Origin: Ampelocalamus luodianensis
Lineage: Eukaryota > Streptophyta > Magnoliopsida > Poales > Poaceae
Reading direction: 5' to 3'
Assembly (NCBI GenBank): GCA_036346255.1
Contig: JAYEVH010000087.1
Location: forward strand, 62,001-126,000
Length of the DNA stretch: 64,000 nt
Part shown: positions 54,601 to 64,000 of the stretch, in pieces
Layout: each line of letters begins with the position of its first letter
Position numbering within the stretch: the first letter of the stretch is position 1
Position numbers and translations under genes: made by a program
Notes under the pieces: model-generated
What the model was told of the DNA's origin: nothing
What the model saw: the letters and a program-made list of their open reading frames with translations, nothing else
Databases searched by the model: none

Positions 54601-56765
54601 TGTTCCTTAATGAATATGTCATTGATTTTAATGAGAATTTTATACTACCTAAAAATGGTTTACTTGTGATCGGGTTTGAAGATTCAACGATGGGCGGAGA
54701 TCAAGGATAGCGCGTCGCCATCCAAGGAAGGTCATCAAACGAGGAGGTCAAGACGCGCCGCCTGCGCCCATTCGGCCAAGGAGAGAGGACCAGGTCCATG
54801 CGGACAAACGATCACACCCAAGCAAACAAGCACAAAGCCCATATGAAGGAACTAGAAGGAAGCCCAATTCCGCCGCATGAACAGAAATGTGCCTGCTAAG
54901 AAAGGTCGTGAATAAGAAACCCACAAGATCGGGCCGTAATGCAATCCGCCGCAGCTAGCGGTCATGAACAAGAACACATGCATGAATAGTCCCACGTGGA
55001 AAATTAGACTGAATAGTTATTAGCCCAAGACTATATATTGAGGTAAACCCCATTGTAAATCACTGGGCTTTATGCATAAGAATTGAAACATAGCATTGCT
55101 TGTTTTTCTAAACCGAGTTCATGGAGGACTGAGAGAGAATTAGGCGATCCATTGTCTGCTCTCGCATTTTAAGGTCAAGTTTGCTTTTCCGTTGGAATCG
55201 AGGGCTTTGCGATCTCCGCCGTCTTCGGTGATCATCCCGCGTGTTGGCGAATATCCAGAGCTGCAAGTCCGCACCGCGCAGGTGTACAGCCTGAGCGTGT
55301 TCGTCGTTGCGCTATTTATCTACGGTTCTACTCGAGAAGATCGGGCCACCCCAGCATCACCGGAGGTGGAGGGGTGGTCGAGTTGAGCGGCGACGAACCG
55401 AGGCGACGGCGAGAGGCTACGAGAGAGGATAACCGAGGATGGAGGAGGAAACGGTGATGGGGAAAACATCGATGTGCCTTGAGATGTGTAAGAGAGGAAT
55501 TAGAGAATGGCCCACCGGCCGCGACGGAAGAAAGGGTCCTTCATGCCAAAAAAAAGGGAAAAGTTTGATTCGAAGATCCCCGCGATGAAAGCTAAAATTG
55601 ATTGAGGGAAAATGTTCTCGATCCCATGGCGCATCGTGACGCATAAGAAATGGGTAGAAACTCACCTGACTAAGATGACACGGGCGCGGTCTCAAAGCGG
55701 CCTGAGCAACAGGCGCCCTCGTGCTCTTGGTCCTACACACGAAGACAAGGTCGAGCTCAGAGCACAAAGGAGAGTGAAGGAGAGAACAGGAAACCACGCG
55801 AGGAGACTCACCAAGAGGGGTCGAGTTCTTGCCCCTTCCTCGCCGCCGAGAGAAAGAGCGAGGACGGAAGGAGGCAGGTTATAGGGCTCCAACGCTCGGA
55901 ATGGCGCGCGAAGCAACGGAGCTCCGTGACGTTGAGGGGCGTGCGGTCACTTGGTGACGGAGTGCTCTCGTGAGCCAGCGCTGCCGCGGCAGCGGGTGAG
56001 CTCGCTGCGCGGGCGTGCGCAGCTAGGACGACGCGAACGGGTGGGTCCGCGGCGTCGCGAACTCGGGCCATGGTCGCGATCGCGCGAAGAAATCGAGGCG
56101 GGCACCGTTGGATCGCGATCCAACGACGAGAACGCGCGACGCTTTATAACCGGGCGAACGGCAGATGCGATCGCGAGCGTTGATGCGCTGATCAACGCCA
56201 TGCAATGCGCGGTGGGGTGGTTGGTCGAGCCAGCTCTGACGGCCTCGCCGGAGTTAGGCCGAGCTCGAGGAACAAGGCCTTTAGGATTTTGATTAAAAGG
56301 TTGAGAGGATTAAGGAATTTTTAGAGGTAGCTGAAGCTCCAAAATTTGAAATTTTATAGGAACTTCCTGGGACAGAGAACATCCTTGTGTAATGTTTCTA
56401 GGAATTTTCATGCACTACATTTTCCTCTTCAGAAAATTCACAAGCCATCGCTCTAGAGGTTTGACGAGTTTAAACGGTTTGACTTGCCCTTTTGAAATAG
56501 CAACAAAATCTAAAAATCATGAGATTTTTCAGAGATGTTGCCAGATGGTAAAGATGATCGGAAAAATATTTCCAGAGATGATCACAAGATTGGGTTTGAA
56601 AGTTTTAATGACAACAATTTCCATCAAAGAAACATGGTTCTTTGAAAATATGAATTGCTAGGGTAAATTTAGAAAATTTTCAAACGACTTCATGAGGCAT
56701 CAAAAGTTTTAATTTATCCTCAATAAATTACATTTGAAGCATAAACCATTGTTTGGGATGTTACA
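51620..56765 (-). mobile_element. Giant solo LTR J with target duplication AAATG
   Basis: This is the only complete TK-family LTR in the window: TGTGAGGACCCCGC at 51620 to TTTGGGATGTTACA at 56765, flanked by AAATG (51615-51619 and 56766-56770). Without the nested CR-type LTR (54489-55359) it is about 4.27 kb. It inserted into K, a member of the same family. Its GC-rich part (54080-56240) lacks the GGAGGTC array seen in TK-1 and TK-2. Several ORFs in this part (such as 55417-55797 and 55951-56292) overlap on both strands, an effect of high GC with few stops, and are not credible genes. Confidence 0.93.
54489..55359 (+). mobile_element. Divergent CR-type solo LTR
   Basis: It runs from TGATGAGGGCATCC to CCAGCATCA. 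It encodes the tail LNEYVIDFNENFILPKNG, homologous to the tails in B and E1, and has the R/U5 landmark TTTATGCATAAGAATTGAAA followed by GAGAGAATTAGGCGATCC. U3 differs from both other subtypes. The flanks ACTCG and CCGGA do not match, so no target duplication is visible. It is the third U3 subtype of this family in the window. Confidence 0.75.
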
Positions 56766-57068
56766 AAATGTATTCAAGACCGACGTGTGGAATAAAGCGT
56801 ACCTATAAATATGCTACATGCAAGCTATTTAAGTGGAGGTTGTATATCTATTTTGCACAAAGCCAACTTTATTTGCAATAATGTAGTACATTTCAAAAGC
56901 AAGTTTGCAATCTTTTATTGAATGAAATAACACAAGATACAATAAGTACAAGAGTAACTAATTATTGGTGACTAACCCAATAGCCACCACATACAGTACC
57001 TAATCCTGCATTCAGATCACCAAAGAAGTTTTAATTAAAATGTTGTAGTTTAACTCTTGAAAGACCTT
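56766..57068 (-). mobile_element. Giant LTR K, second part
   Basis: It resumes after J with the second AAATG and TATTCAAGAC, matching 320-600 of TK-1. It is split again at 57068 by a solo CR LTR. Confidence 0.75.
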
Positions 57069-57990
57069 GTGATGAGGATATCCTACTACTTATGAGGTTA
57101 TTGTGAAGGTGAGCTAAACTTCTCAAACAACAGTGCATTTGTTTCTTAATGAATTTCCTTGTTGCCAATGAGAATTGCTTACTCAAAGTACTTGGTGCAT
57201 CTCAGTTTGACAAATTTAAAGACTTTGGAACCCAGAGGAGGAGAGGGAGGCCGGAAACAAATTCATGGAGGAGAAACACATGCGGCCAACAAGGAGAAGA
57301 AACCCATGTGGCCAACGAGAGGGAACGCTCTCGTGATAAAACCCTAGCACACGCGCAGGCGGTAAGAAAGACATATGGTGACATGGCAACAAGGGGTTAC
57401 ATTGGCATAAAAGCATCAAGTGCATCGAACAAATTCACAAGCTAAGAGAAGGAAAGCCACAATACAAGGGAAACCAGAGGGAGACTAGTTTAAATTTCCA
57501 AATTAAAGTAGGACGTTTTTTTAATCGGATCATCGCTCACGTGAATGTAAGAATGGACCTACATCAAGTGCTGGAATGCTGGTCGACTCGATTACTTTAG
57601 CATTCTTGCCATCGTTCATCCGAGTTTTGTGTTTGCGTGGAGGCTATATAAACCCCCATGGTCGCATTCATAGAGTGGTAGACCGTTTATGTATAAGATT
57701 GAAACATAGCTATTGCTTGTTCTTTCGACACCGAGTTCATGCGAGGACTTTGAGAGAGAATTAGGCGAACCATTGTTTGTTCGCAATCGTGTGGTCAAGC
57801 CGTCGCTCCATTGGGAATTGGGACTTGGCGTCATCGCTCGTGGTCTCGCGACGAACAACTACCCTGTGTTTGGGCGATTCAAGAGTTGAGGGTTCGTGAT
57901 TCATGCGAGTGTTCAACTAAGCGACATCGTCACTACTTCAGATCAACTATCCACTGATTCTCACCGAGAAGATCGCCCCCCATCATCTTT
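57069..57990 (+). mobile_element. Solo CR-family LTR in K
   Basis: It starts TGATGAGGATATCC after CCTTG (57064-57068). It ends near CCCCATCA (57985), followed by TCTTT and then CCTGCAAGCC; CCTG may be a worn copy of the CCTTG duplication. It has a TATATAAA box near 57645 but a damaged palindrome (GCTCACGTGAATGTAAG, about 57535). It is E1-like in sequence. Confidence 0.8.
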
Positions 57991-59103
57991 CCTGCAAGCC
58001 GTGTCCATAACCTGACGAGGCTATTCGAATAGTTTTGAACCCTACTGTGGTGTACCAATGTACCCACACTTCGACATCACTTTTGCCAAGCTATTATTAC
58101 ACACTTCCTATGCGCCGCACGCTAAGTCCTACGAGACGTTTCCAATGGAATGCTAATTAAGAGTCGCACGTATGGGGTTAACCCTAGTGACCAAATGACT
58201 AAATGGCCACTAGGACCACACGCTGTGGTGGAGCAAGCAAAGCCGGAGTCATTAGCCATTTAGGGTAAAGCTAGCCTGACATTTGCAAACCCCGGCCGAT
58301 GGAGGACCTCCAGAGGAACCACCCCGCCACGCTTTGTGATCCTTTTTCTAAACTACAAACACGACTCATTAATTAATGCCTCCCAAAGTACTAATTCAAG
58401 AGAGGTCCCATTTCCTAGTGTGGTTAGTACGCAAAGATGCTTGGTTTAGTGTAACAAGATGTTCGGTCCTTGTTGACTCGGCACCATTCTAGTCACACCT
58501 AAAAGCACACTCACTACCATTGTGCCCAAGTCCGAATCGCTTTGTTTCATGTTTAGTTTTCACAAGTAGACATGGCACAAGGCTGAAATCATAAGTGATA
58601 ATAAGTTTTATGTGATCAAGTTTATCGACAAGTCGATAATCGCCATTTCTACCGGGCTAAGCATGGCTAAGCAATTACTTAACTACTAAGTGATAAGAGT
58701 TCATCCAACGAGCTCTAATCACAGCAATAACCTAGGCTCACGGGTAGTAGAGAATAATCATTTGCCTATGAAATGCATCTACTAGGTCAACTAACGACAA
58801 TAGTTTAACACAAAGTAGCAATGCATACATAGAATTTGTAATCAACATAAATACCTAAAATAATCCGGATTAACATGATCAAACCGCTTGCCTTGTCAGT
58901 AGATCACTTTCTGCGCAGAGGATTCACTCACGTATTTCAATAATTCCTTCGAACTTGTCTAAAAGAAGGAGAAACCAAATAAGAACAAGAACTCCAAATA
59001 AAACCCACAAGAAAGTTCTCAAAATACCATGAAATTTATACAAAGAAGAAGATTAAGATTTTAGACAAATTTAGGAACAAGAATCAAGTCATTTGGATTA
59101 GGT
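57991..59103 (-). mobile_element. Giant LTR K, third part
   Basis: It continues K through the CTATTCGAATAG module (58021-58032) and parallels 640-1780 of TK-1 and 30150-31040 of TK-2. It stops near 59103 in the block ATCAAGTCATTTGGATTAGG, where L begins, so K never reaches its TGTAACATCCC start. Confidence 0.75.
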
Positions 59104-60433
59104 TTAACACTCGCTATCCGTAAGCCAAAATGTTACCTAAAGAGTTCACATACATCCACAATCATAAGAATTGAAGCAATAATCCAAGTTATAACGAATG
59201 GAAAGTGAATCGCCTATAAGGCATAAAACACAAATAAAATCAACTTGTGTGTGTCAAGTATCACAAATAAAATAAACATTCATGACCAAAACAAGACATC
59301 ATCCACATGACGCCTCAATTATTACAAGCTTTGTCTCTAAACAAATAAGGAATTCAACCAAGTTCTATTATTGAAATGGAATATGGTGATGTGTAGTATG
59401 TCTACCCTCCCGATAGAATTATCATCAACGCCACCTAAAACAAAACAAGAAACAAGAGTGAGTCCGGACTCGCAAGTACAACTAATACAAGAAACACACT
59501 TCATGTAAAATTATGGTAAAAGAAGTATCTGAAAGAAAGAATCAGAATGCATGGATACCATGAATTGATTGGAATGCACTCGAGCTTATACGGTAGATAG
59601 TAAGTGATACATCTCGGTGACCACTTAGCAGTATCTATCGAATACTGGGTTCCAAAATACCGTATGAAGAACGTTTCATACGGTATGTCCAAAACCGCCC
59701 ACATTGGAATGGTGGGACTTCACTTGCCCATACTGGAATTGATGGGACTTTAGACCCACTCCCGTGGACGGAACATGAGCAAGAATGAATGAATAAATTT
59801 ATGAACAATGGTTAATATCATCTCACACATATGAAAGAGTGTACACAAAGAACATAATCATCATAACCTTCTTGTTCTATCATAACCTCCACTCCAGGTG
59901 ACATTCTAATTCCGGATAGCACATGAATATTAAGCGCCCATATCAAGAAAACACCATACCAATCAACGAGCATCGGGGCAAAAACACATAAGTCATTGTA
60001 CTTGCCTTTAGCGCTATGGTATGCTGGGAGGCAACGAAGAAGCCGCTAACCTTGGCGCCTCACCCTTTGTAGAACCATCGAGATCGCTGAACAAATCCCA
60101 CGAAGAAATTCTCTCAATCCTCTCTTCCTTCATCTTCTTCTTCTTCCACGGTCGCCAGCAAGGCCAGGAAGATGGCGCCGGGAGAGAGAGAGCAAAGAAA
60201 GGAGGCATCAGAAAGCACGCTGCCACTGCAGCGCGGTTACTGTAAAAATGGGGCTAGGGTTCGTCCTCCTCCCTTGCCTTCTATCGGGCCGCCCACTCAT
60301 GGGCCTTGGGCCACTATGGTCAGCTCTCTTCTCGAATATGGGTTGTATGCCCATACTTCTCATAAAATTCTGAATTTTAACTTATTTCCTCTCTAATCTT
60401 TACAGATTCGATATCGAATAATCGGGTATTACA
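59104..60433 (-). repeat. Element L 3' LTR
   Basis: On the minus strand it starts TGTAATACCCGATTATTCGA at 60433, next to a polypurine tract. The low boundary near 59104 is set by the end of K similarity and is approximate. A GC-richer part at 60010-60320 includes CTTCTTCTTC and TAGGGTTCGTCC. The ORFs here overlap on both strands and are not convincing. Confidence 0.65.
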
Positions 60434-60449
60434 TTCTACCTCCTTAAAT
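60434..60449 (-). promoter_or_regulatory. Element L polypurine tract
   Basis: ATTTAAGGAGGTAGAA on the minus strand directly precedes TGTAATACCCG. Confidence 0.75.
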
Positions 60450-60529
60450 AGGATTCATCCGAATCCCACACCGACCTACGAAAGGTCAGCTTGCAACTAA
60501 AAATTAATAACAGTAAATATGTACTGATA

Positions 60530-60650
60530 TGAACATATCCGAATAATGCTCGTGCATGCGAGCCTCCACTCTAAGTGGTCTCTTTCTGATCGAGGACACC
60601 ACAACATCTTGACGCAAATCGACGTCTGTCTTAATACTCATTCCACACTT
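60530..60650 (-). pseudogene. Possible chromodomain remnant of element L
   Basis: In one minus frame the sequence reads VLRQTSICVKMLWCPRSERD and then HLEW; the neighbouring frame gives RMHEHYSDMFI. Together this resembles the end of a chromodomain (VKVLW, E-ATWE, YPDLF) at the right distance before the polypurine tract. Stops and a frameshift are present. It is a weak call based on about 35 residues. Confidence 0.35.
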
Positions 60651-63600
60651 CTAGGTATACTCATCTGACGAGATGAAGGTAAGATCCTACTGAGAAAAAC
60701 GTTAATAAAACTCAAACCCTGGATCTCCCTAGTACTCATTTGGCACCAGAGCATACCAAAGGTTGAGTACACCGCGATGGACCCGAGATGGCCCCAACGA
60801 TATGCCTACATTCGAAATCCGCAGCTATCAAAGACAAACTGTAATACCTTGGGCTAACCTCCCTTGGTACCAAAACCACCAAAAAGCTTATAGCACATGT
60901 AATCTCTTGTTCACCTCTTAACCGAACTCTTCACCAAACAAGGACTCCCTTCTAACGAGGACACACAATGAACTTGCTCAACAACTCACATAAAATGAAT
61001 AATCGAATAGGATTCTCGCGCAACCACACATTGCCAACTCGGTACTAAAAGAGTCAAACCTAATCAAAATTCATCACAAAATCTCTTCTCTTCAAATTAG
61101 AAAATTTGTAAATAAACACCACGCCCAAAGAAGGAGAAATCATCAATACCCAAATCAATCATTTCTTTATTTTTCGAACTAATAAGAACCACATGCCAAC
61201 ATGAAGCCAAGCTCAATTTGCGAGACATCCGTCATAAACACATAGCTCAAACAAGAATCAAGGAGCGCTTAAGACTTAGGAAATATTCTCTTTCAATTTC
61301 TCTCTTAGAAATAAAATTTCTCTCAACTTTTTTTGGAACTCGATTCATCGCAGACAACACACTAGTCCATCTCTTTGACTTGGCATTCTCAATGCTATGC
61401 TCAAACCAAATACATCACCCACACCTTCAGAGATAACATCGACCACACATAAACAATAAAGAATTACTTTGTTAGGTGATTTCGATGCATCCCAAAATAG
61501 ATCTTCACACATAATCACGTTACCTCAACCTTAAGAATGAACAACTCAACTCACTTCACATATTCTCATGTATTTCATCAAAGGTTTTATCATCGATCAT
61601 CCCACTATTCAAATCCATCCTTATACTACTTCTACACATTATCATTGGACGATCAAAGTTCTAGCATAACGATGCAAATCCCAAATTTAACCTCCAGACT
61701 CTACAATGAACTTCTCATATGAAAGATAGGAAAATCTCGATTAAATCCCTAAAATTCCACGATACTTCCAGCATACTCACTCAATAACATCATCATAGAA
61801 ATATTTTCTTGACCAGCTACCTTTACAAAAGATTATAACTCTTAAGGTTACTCAATACGTCTAATTCATTCTTGACATTAACTCAACATTTCTCATTATC
61901 CCATTAATTGACATGATTTGATTACTTTGTAATTCCACTCATTAAACCACATCATCGTGAATAACCTTCATAACCTCGCAGCACTATCAAATTGTGATAC
62001 TTTTTAAAAAAAATTCATCAAGGTTTCTATACTTGTTAATTCTAAGGTTCCACTTGAAGTGAACGAAGATCTTGGATCACAATCACTATAGGTTCTACTA
62101 GTTGCAACATTGCAATCGGTTTAGTCTCCAAAGACAACATTCTATTTAGATGAAATCCTCCAAGAATTATAACATCTAAATCAATTCATCCTCCAATGCC
62201 CTCAACTAACTTGCAACCCAAGGTCTCACATCAACAATTAACAAACACTTTGATAGACCTGGTGAAACGAATGGATCCTTTCTCAAAAGAAAAGGCAAAT
62301 GAAAACCATTTGACCACAAGAAAAAAATATTTACCACTCGAGTAAACATGGACCAAAGGAAATAGTGATTAGGCAAATAACTTAAACATAAGGACTCCAC
62401 ATTGAGGCACAAGCATTTGATTTAAGAGAATATCAAACCTCAAATGAGAAGGAGGTATTGCCCTGGAATCTGAAGCTCTTATAGAAAGCAGAAGATTCAG
62501 CATACTCGAATAAAGCACAAGTTACAAAACTTGGCTTCAAACTCAAATTCTTCTACTTCATTTTAACAAAGAAGGTTACTTTCATTATCACTACATCACT
62601 TTGATGAAAAACAAGATAAGTTCTTAAGGTCCCACATGAACTACTTAGGAATTAGATAGAACCTTCCAAATACATCGCTTGCTCAACAATTTCAGCTACA
62701 ACATGAATCACAACTCAAAAGATCACGATTGCAAAACTCCCCTTTTTCATCTAACTGACATTACGAAGGCGATTAAATTACTTTCTTTCTAAAAGAATCA
62801 TCACCACTTTCATAAGTCACAATCCCATGTAGACAATCTTACTAACCTCAAGAATAATTAGCCTAACTCTAATGGGCCATTCACTTTTCCATTATAAAGC
62901 TCTCAAAGGCTACCAAATTGTTACATACTAGTTTATCACATCATCATCAAATTGAGAGTATACCAAACTTACAACCTCACTACATCAACCACTTATCCGA
63001 GGAAACTACTACACAATTTAAAGGTTATACTAACACACTTTCATCATGAACATGCATCATCCGACTATTCTACAATCGTAAGCATAAGTCACCTATTAAA
63101 TCATCATTCAACTCCTTATCGATGCTCAACATCAAATCAGAATACACAACAAAAACACTCAAACCATCGCTAACAACTGCTTCATCAAGAAATCTAGTTT
63201 ACCTACTTTCCTCTTCCTAATCACATGTACAAATACAAGCACATATTCTATTCCACCTCATAATCATAATTTGGTACAAATTCGCAATAAACTTCAAGAA
63301 TCGAAATATTCCATTATTCAACAATCTCCCGCATGACTACATCCAATTTCATCCTATCGCTCTATATAGAAGAGCCGTCTAGAACTCCTCCCATAAAATT
63401 CTTGATCCACGTATGCTAAGTATCCATAGAAAAGATAATTGCAAAATGTATATCCATAAGACATTAATCTAGCATCACCTCGACTTTTTCTTCCCACATA
63501 GTTAATTTCATCCATTGAGATCAAACAACCCAACAAGTTTAGCCAACTAAACAAATTTTACCCGCCAAACCACACAATATTCCACACTTATTAATAACTC

Positions 63601-64000
63601 TTTGACTCCAATTAGGTATAGCCATACTCTAATCACTGTTCATAAAGAACTACTACAAGACACCATCAAGTTTAATCAATCTCCTTCCAACGTCTTAGTT
63701 AAGATCGATTACGAACCACACTACGTACTCCAACTTGATAACCCAAATCATATCCACTAATTTCTTTGAATATAACCCTCACTAAACCACTACACCACAA
63801 AGAAAGGTTTTTAATACTTCTTTCATAAAAGAGAAACATGTCATCTTCAACACTAAAATAATCCAAAAGAAAGAAGCCCAAAGCTTTCACATGCTAACGA
63901 ATTTGAAAACAGAAGTCATTACCCAAACTATCAAACTAATACATAAGTCATTCTTTCCAATAAGAAAGAAGGAACAACCATGGAATTATCAATATTGCCA
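60651..64000 (-). other. Internal region of element L, no recognisable gene
   Basis: These 3.3 kb have no open frame above about 75 codons and no pol or gag motif that I can find on either strand. The plus strand is strikingly poor in G and rich in A and C (in sampled lines C outnumbers G about three to one). It may be an extremely decayed gag-pol or the non-coding interior of a large non-autonomous element. The window ends inside it. Confidence 0.5.

Noticed and set aside
54489..55359. Possible gene with an ILPK motif (54525-54710)
   Set aside because: It is the polyprotein tail encoded at the start of a CR-type LTR, matching the tails of B and E1.
55417..56292. Several overlapping ORFs of 60-126 codons on both strands
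   Set aside because: They fall in the GC-rich middle of solo LTR J, overlap one another in many frames, are arginine/serine/proline-rich, and are not preserved in TK-1 or TK-2.
60014..60396. ORFs near 60.0-60.4 kb resembling the start of a host gene (CT-rich leader, GC-rich)
   Set aside because: They are inside the L 3' LTR, defined by the polypurine tract and TGTAATACCCG start, and overlap on both strands.

Overview
The window is plant nuclear DNA made almost entirely of nested and decayed LTR retrotransposons. I found no host gene, tRNA, rRNA or CRISPR array. The chromovirus types (Tekay/Del-like and CRM-like Ty3/gypsy), the very long LTRs beginning TGTAACATCCC, and the density of nesting fit a large-genome monocot, most likely a grass, in a gene-poor and possibly pericentromeric region. 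The species cannot be told from the sequence.

Names used below. CR family: LTRs of about 0.9-1.0 kb running TGATGAGG...GTATCA. It includes the pol-bearing, degraded element B (4156-8825), three elements that carry gag plus an unfamiliar ORF in place of pol (E1 18678-23623, E2 25109-30134, H 45942-50752), and solo or partial LTRs at 1-308, 11546-12480, 41546-42437, 54489-55359 and 57069-57990. TK family: giant LTRs of about 4.3 kb running TGTAACATCCC...GGGGTCCTCACA (TK-1, TK-2, P, M, K, J). TD family: elements C and D, with LTRs starting TGTAACACC. Element G: LTR starting TGTCACATCC, with a decayed gag-pol at 39.25-44.49 kb. Element L: LTR starting TGTAATACCCG at the right end. F: a Ty1/copia remnant. 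One MULE-like MITE lies at 13.4 kb.

Layout, left to right: a CR LTR fragment; giant LTR TK-1 split by element B; fragment C (integrase tail, chromodomain, LTR) facing its inverted counterpart D across a spacer that holds a solo LTR and the MITE; copia LTR F split by E1; copia gag and leader; E2; TK-2; a plus-strand giant-LTR piece P; element G with a solo LTR inside its reverse transcriptase; giant-LTR fragment M split by H; giant LTR K split by solo giant LTR J (itself holding a CR LTR) and by another CR LTR; then element L to the window end. Five-base target site duplications can be read directly for four CR insertions (TAAGT, CATGC, CAAAT, CTAGT) and for J (AAATG), which anchors the order of insertion.

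The most interesting content is the E1/E2/H group. These are gag-bearing, pol-less elements with a conserved leader, an unfamiliar cysteine-rich second ORF, a duplicated polypurine-tract module, and a U3 holding a perfect 24-bp palindrome centred on a CACGTG box just upstream of a TATA box. They share R/U5 sequence with B, which suggests non-autonomous partners mobilised by a CRM-like element, as known for the noaCRR elements of rice. All pol genes in the window are broken, so no element here looks autonomous.
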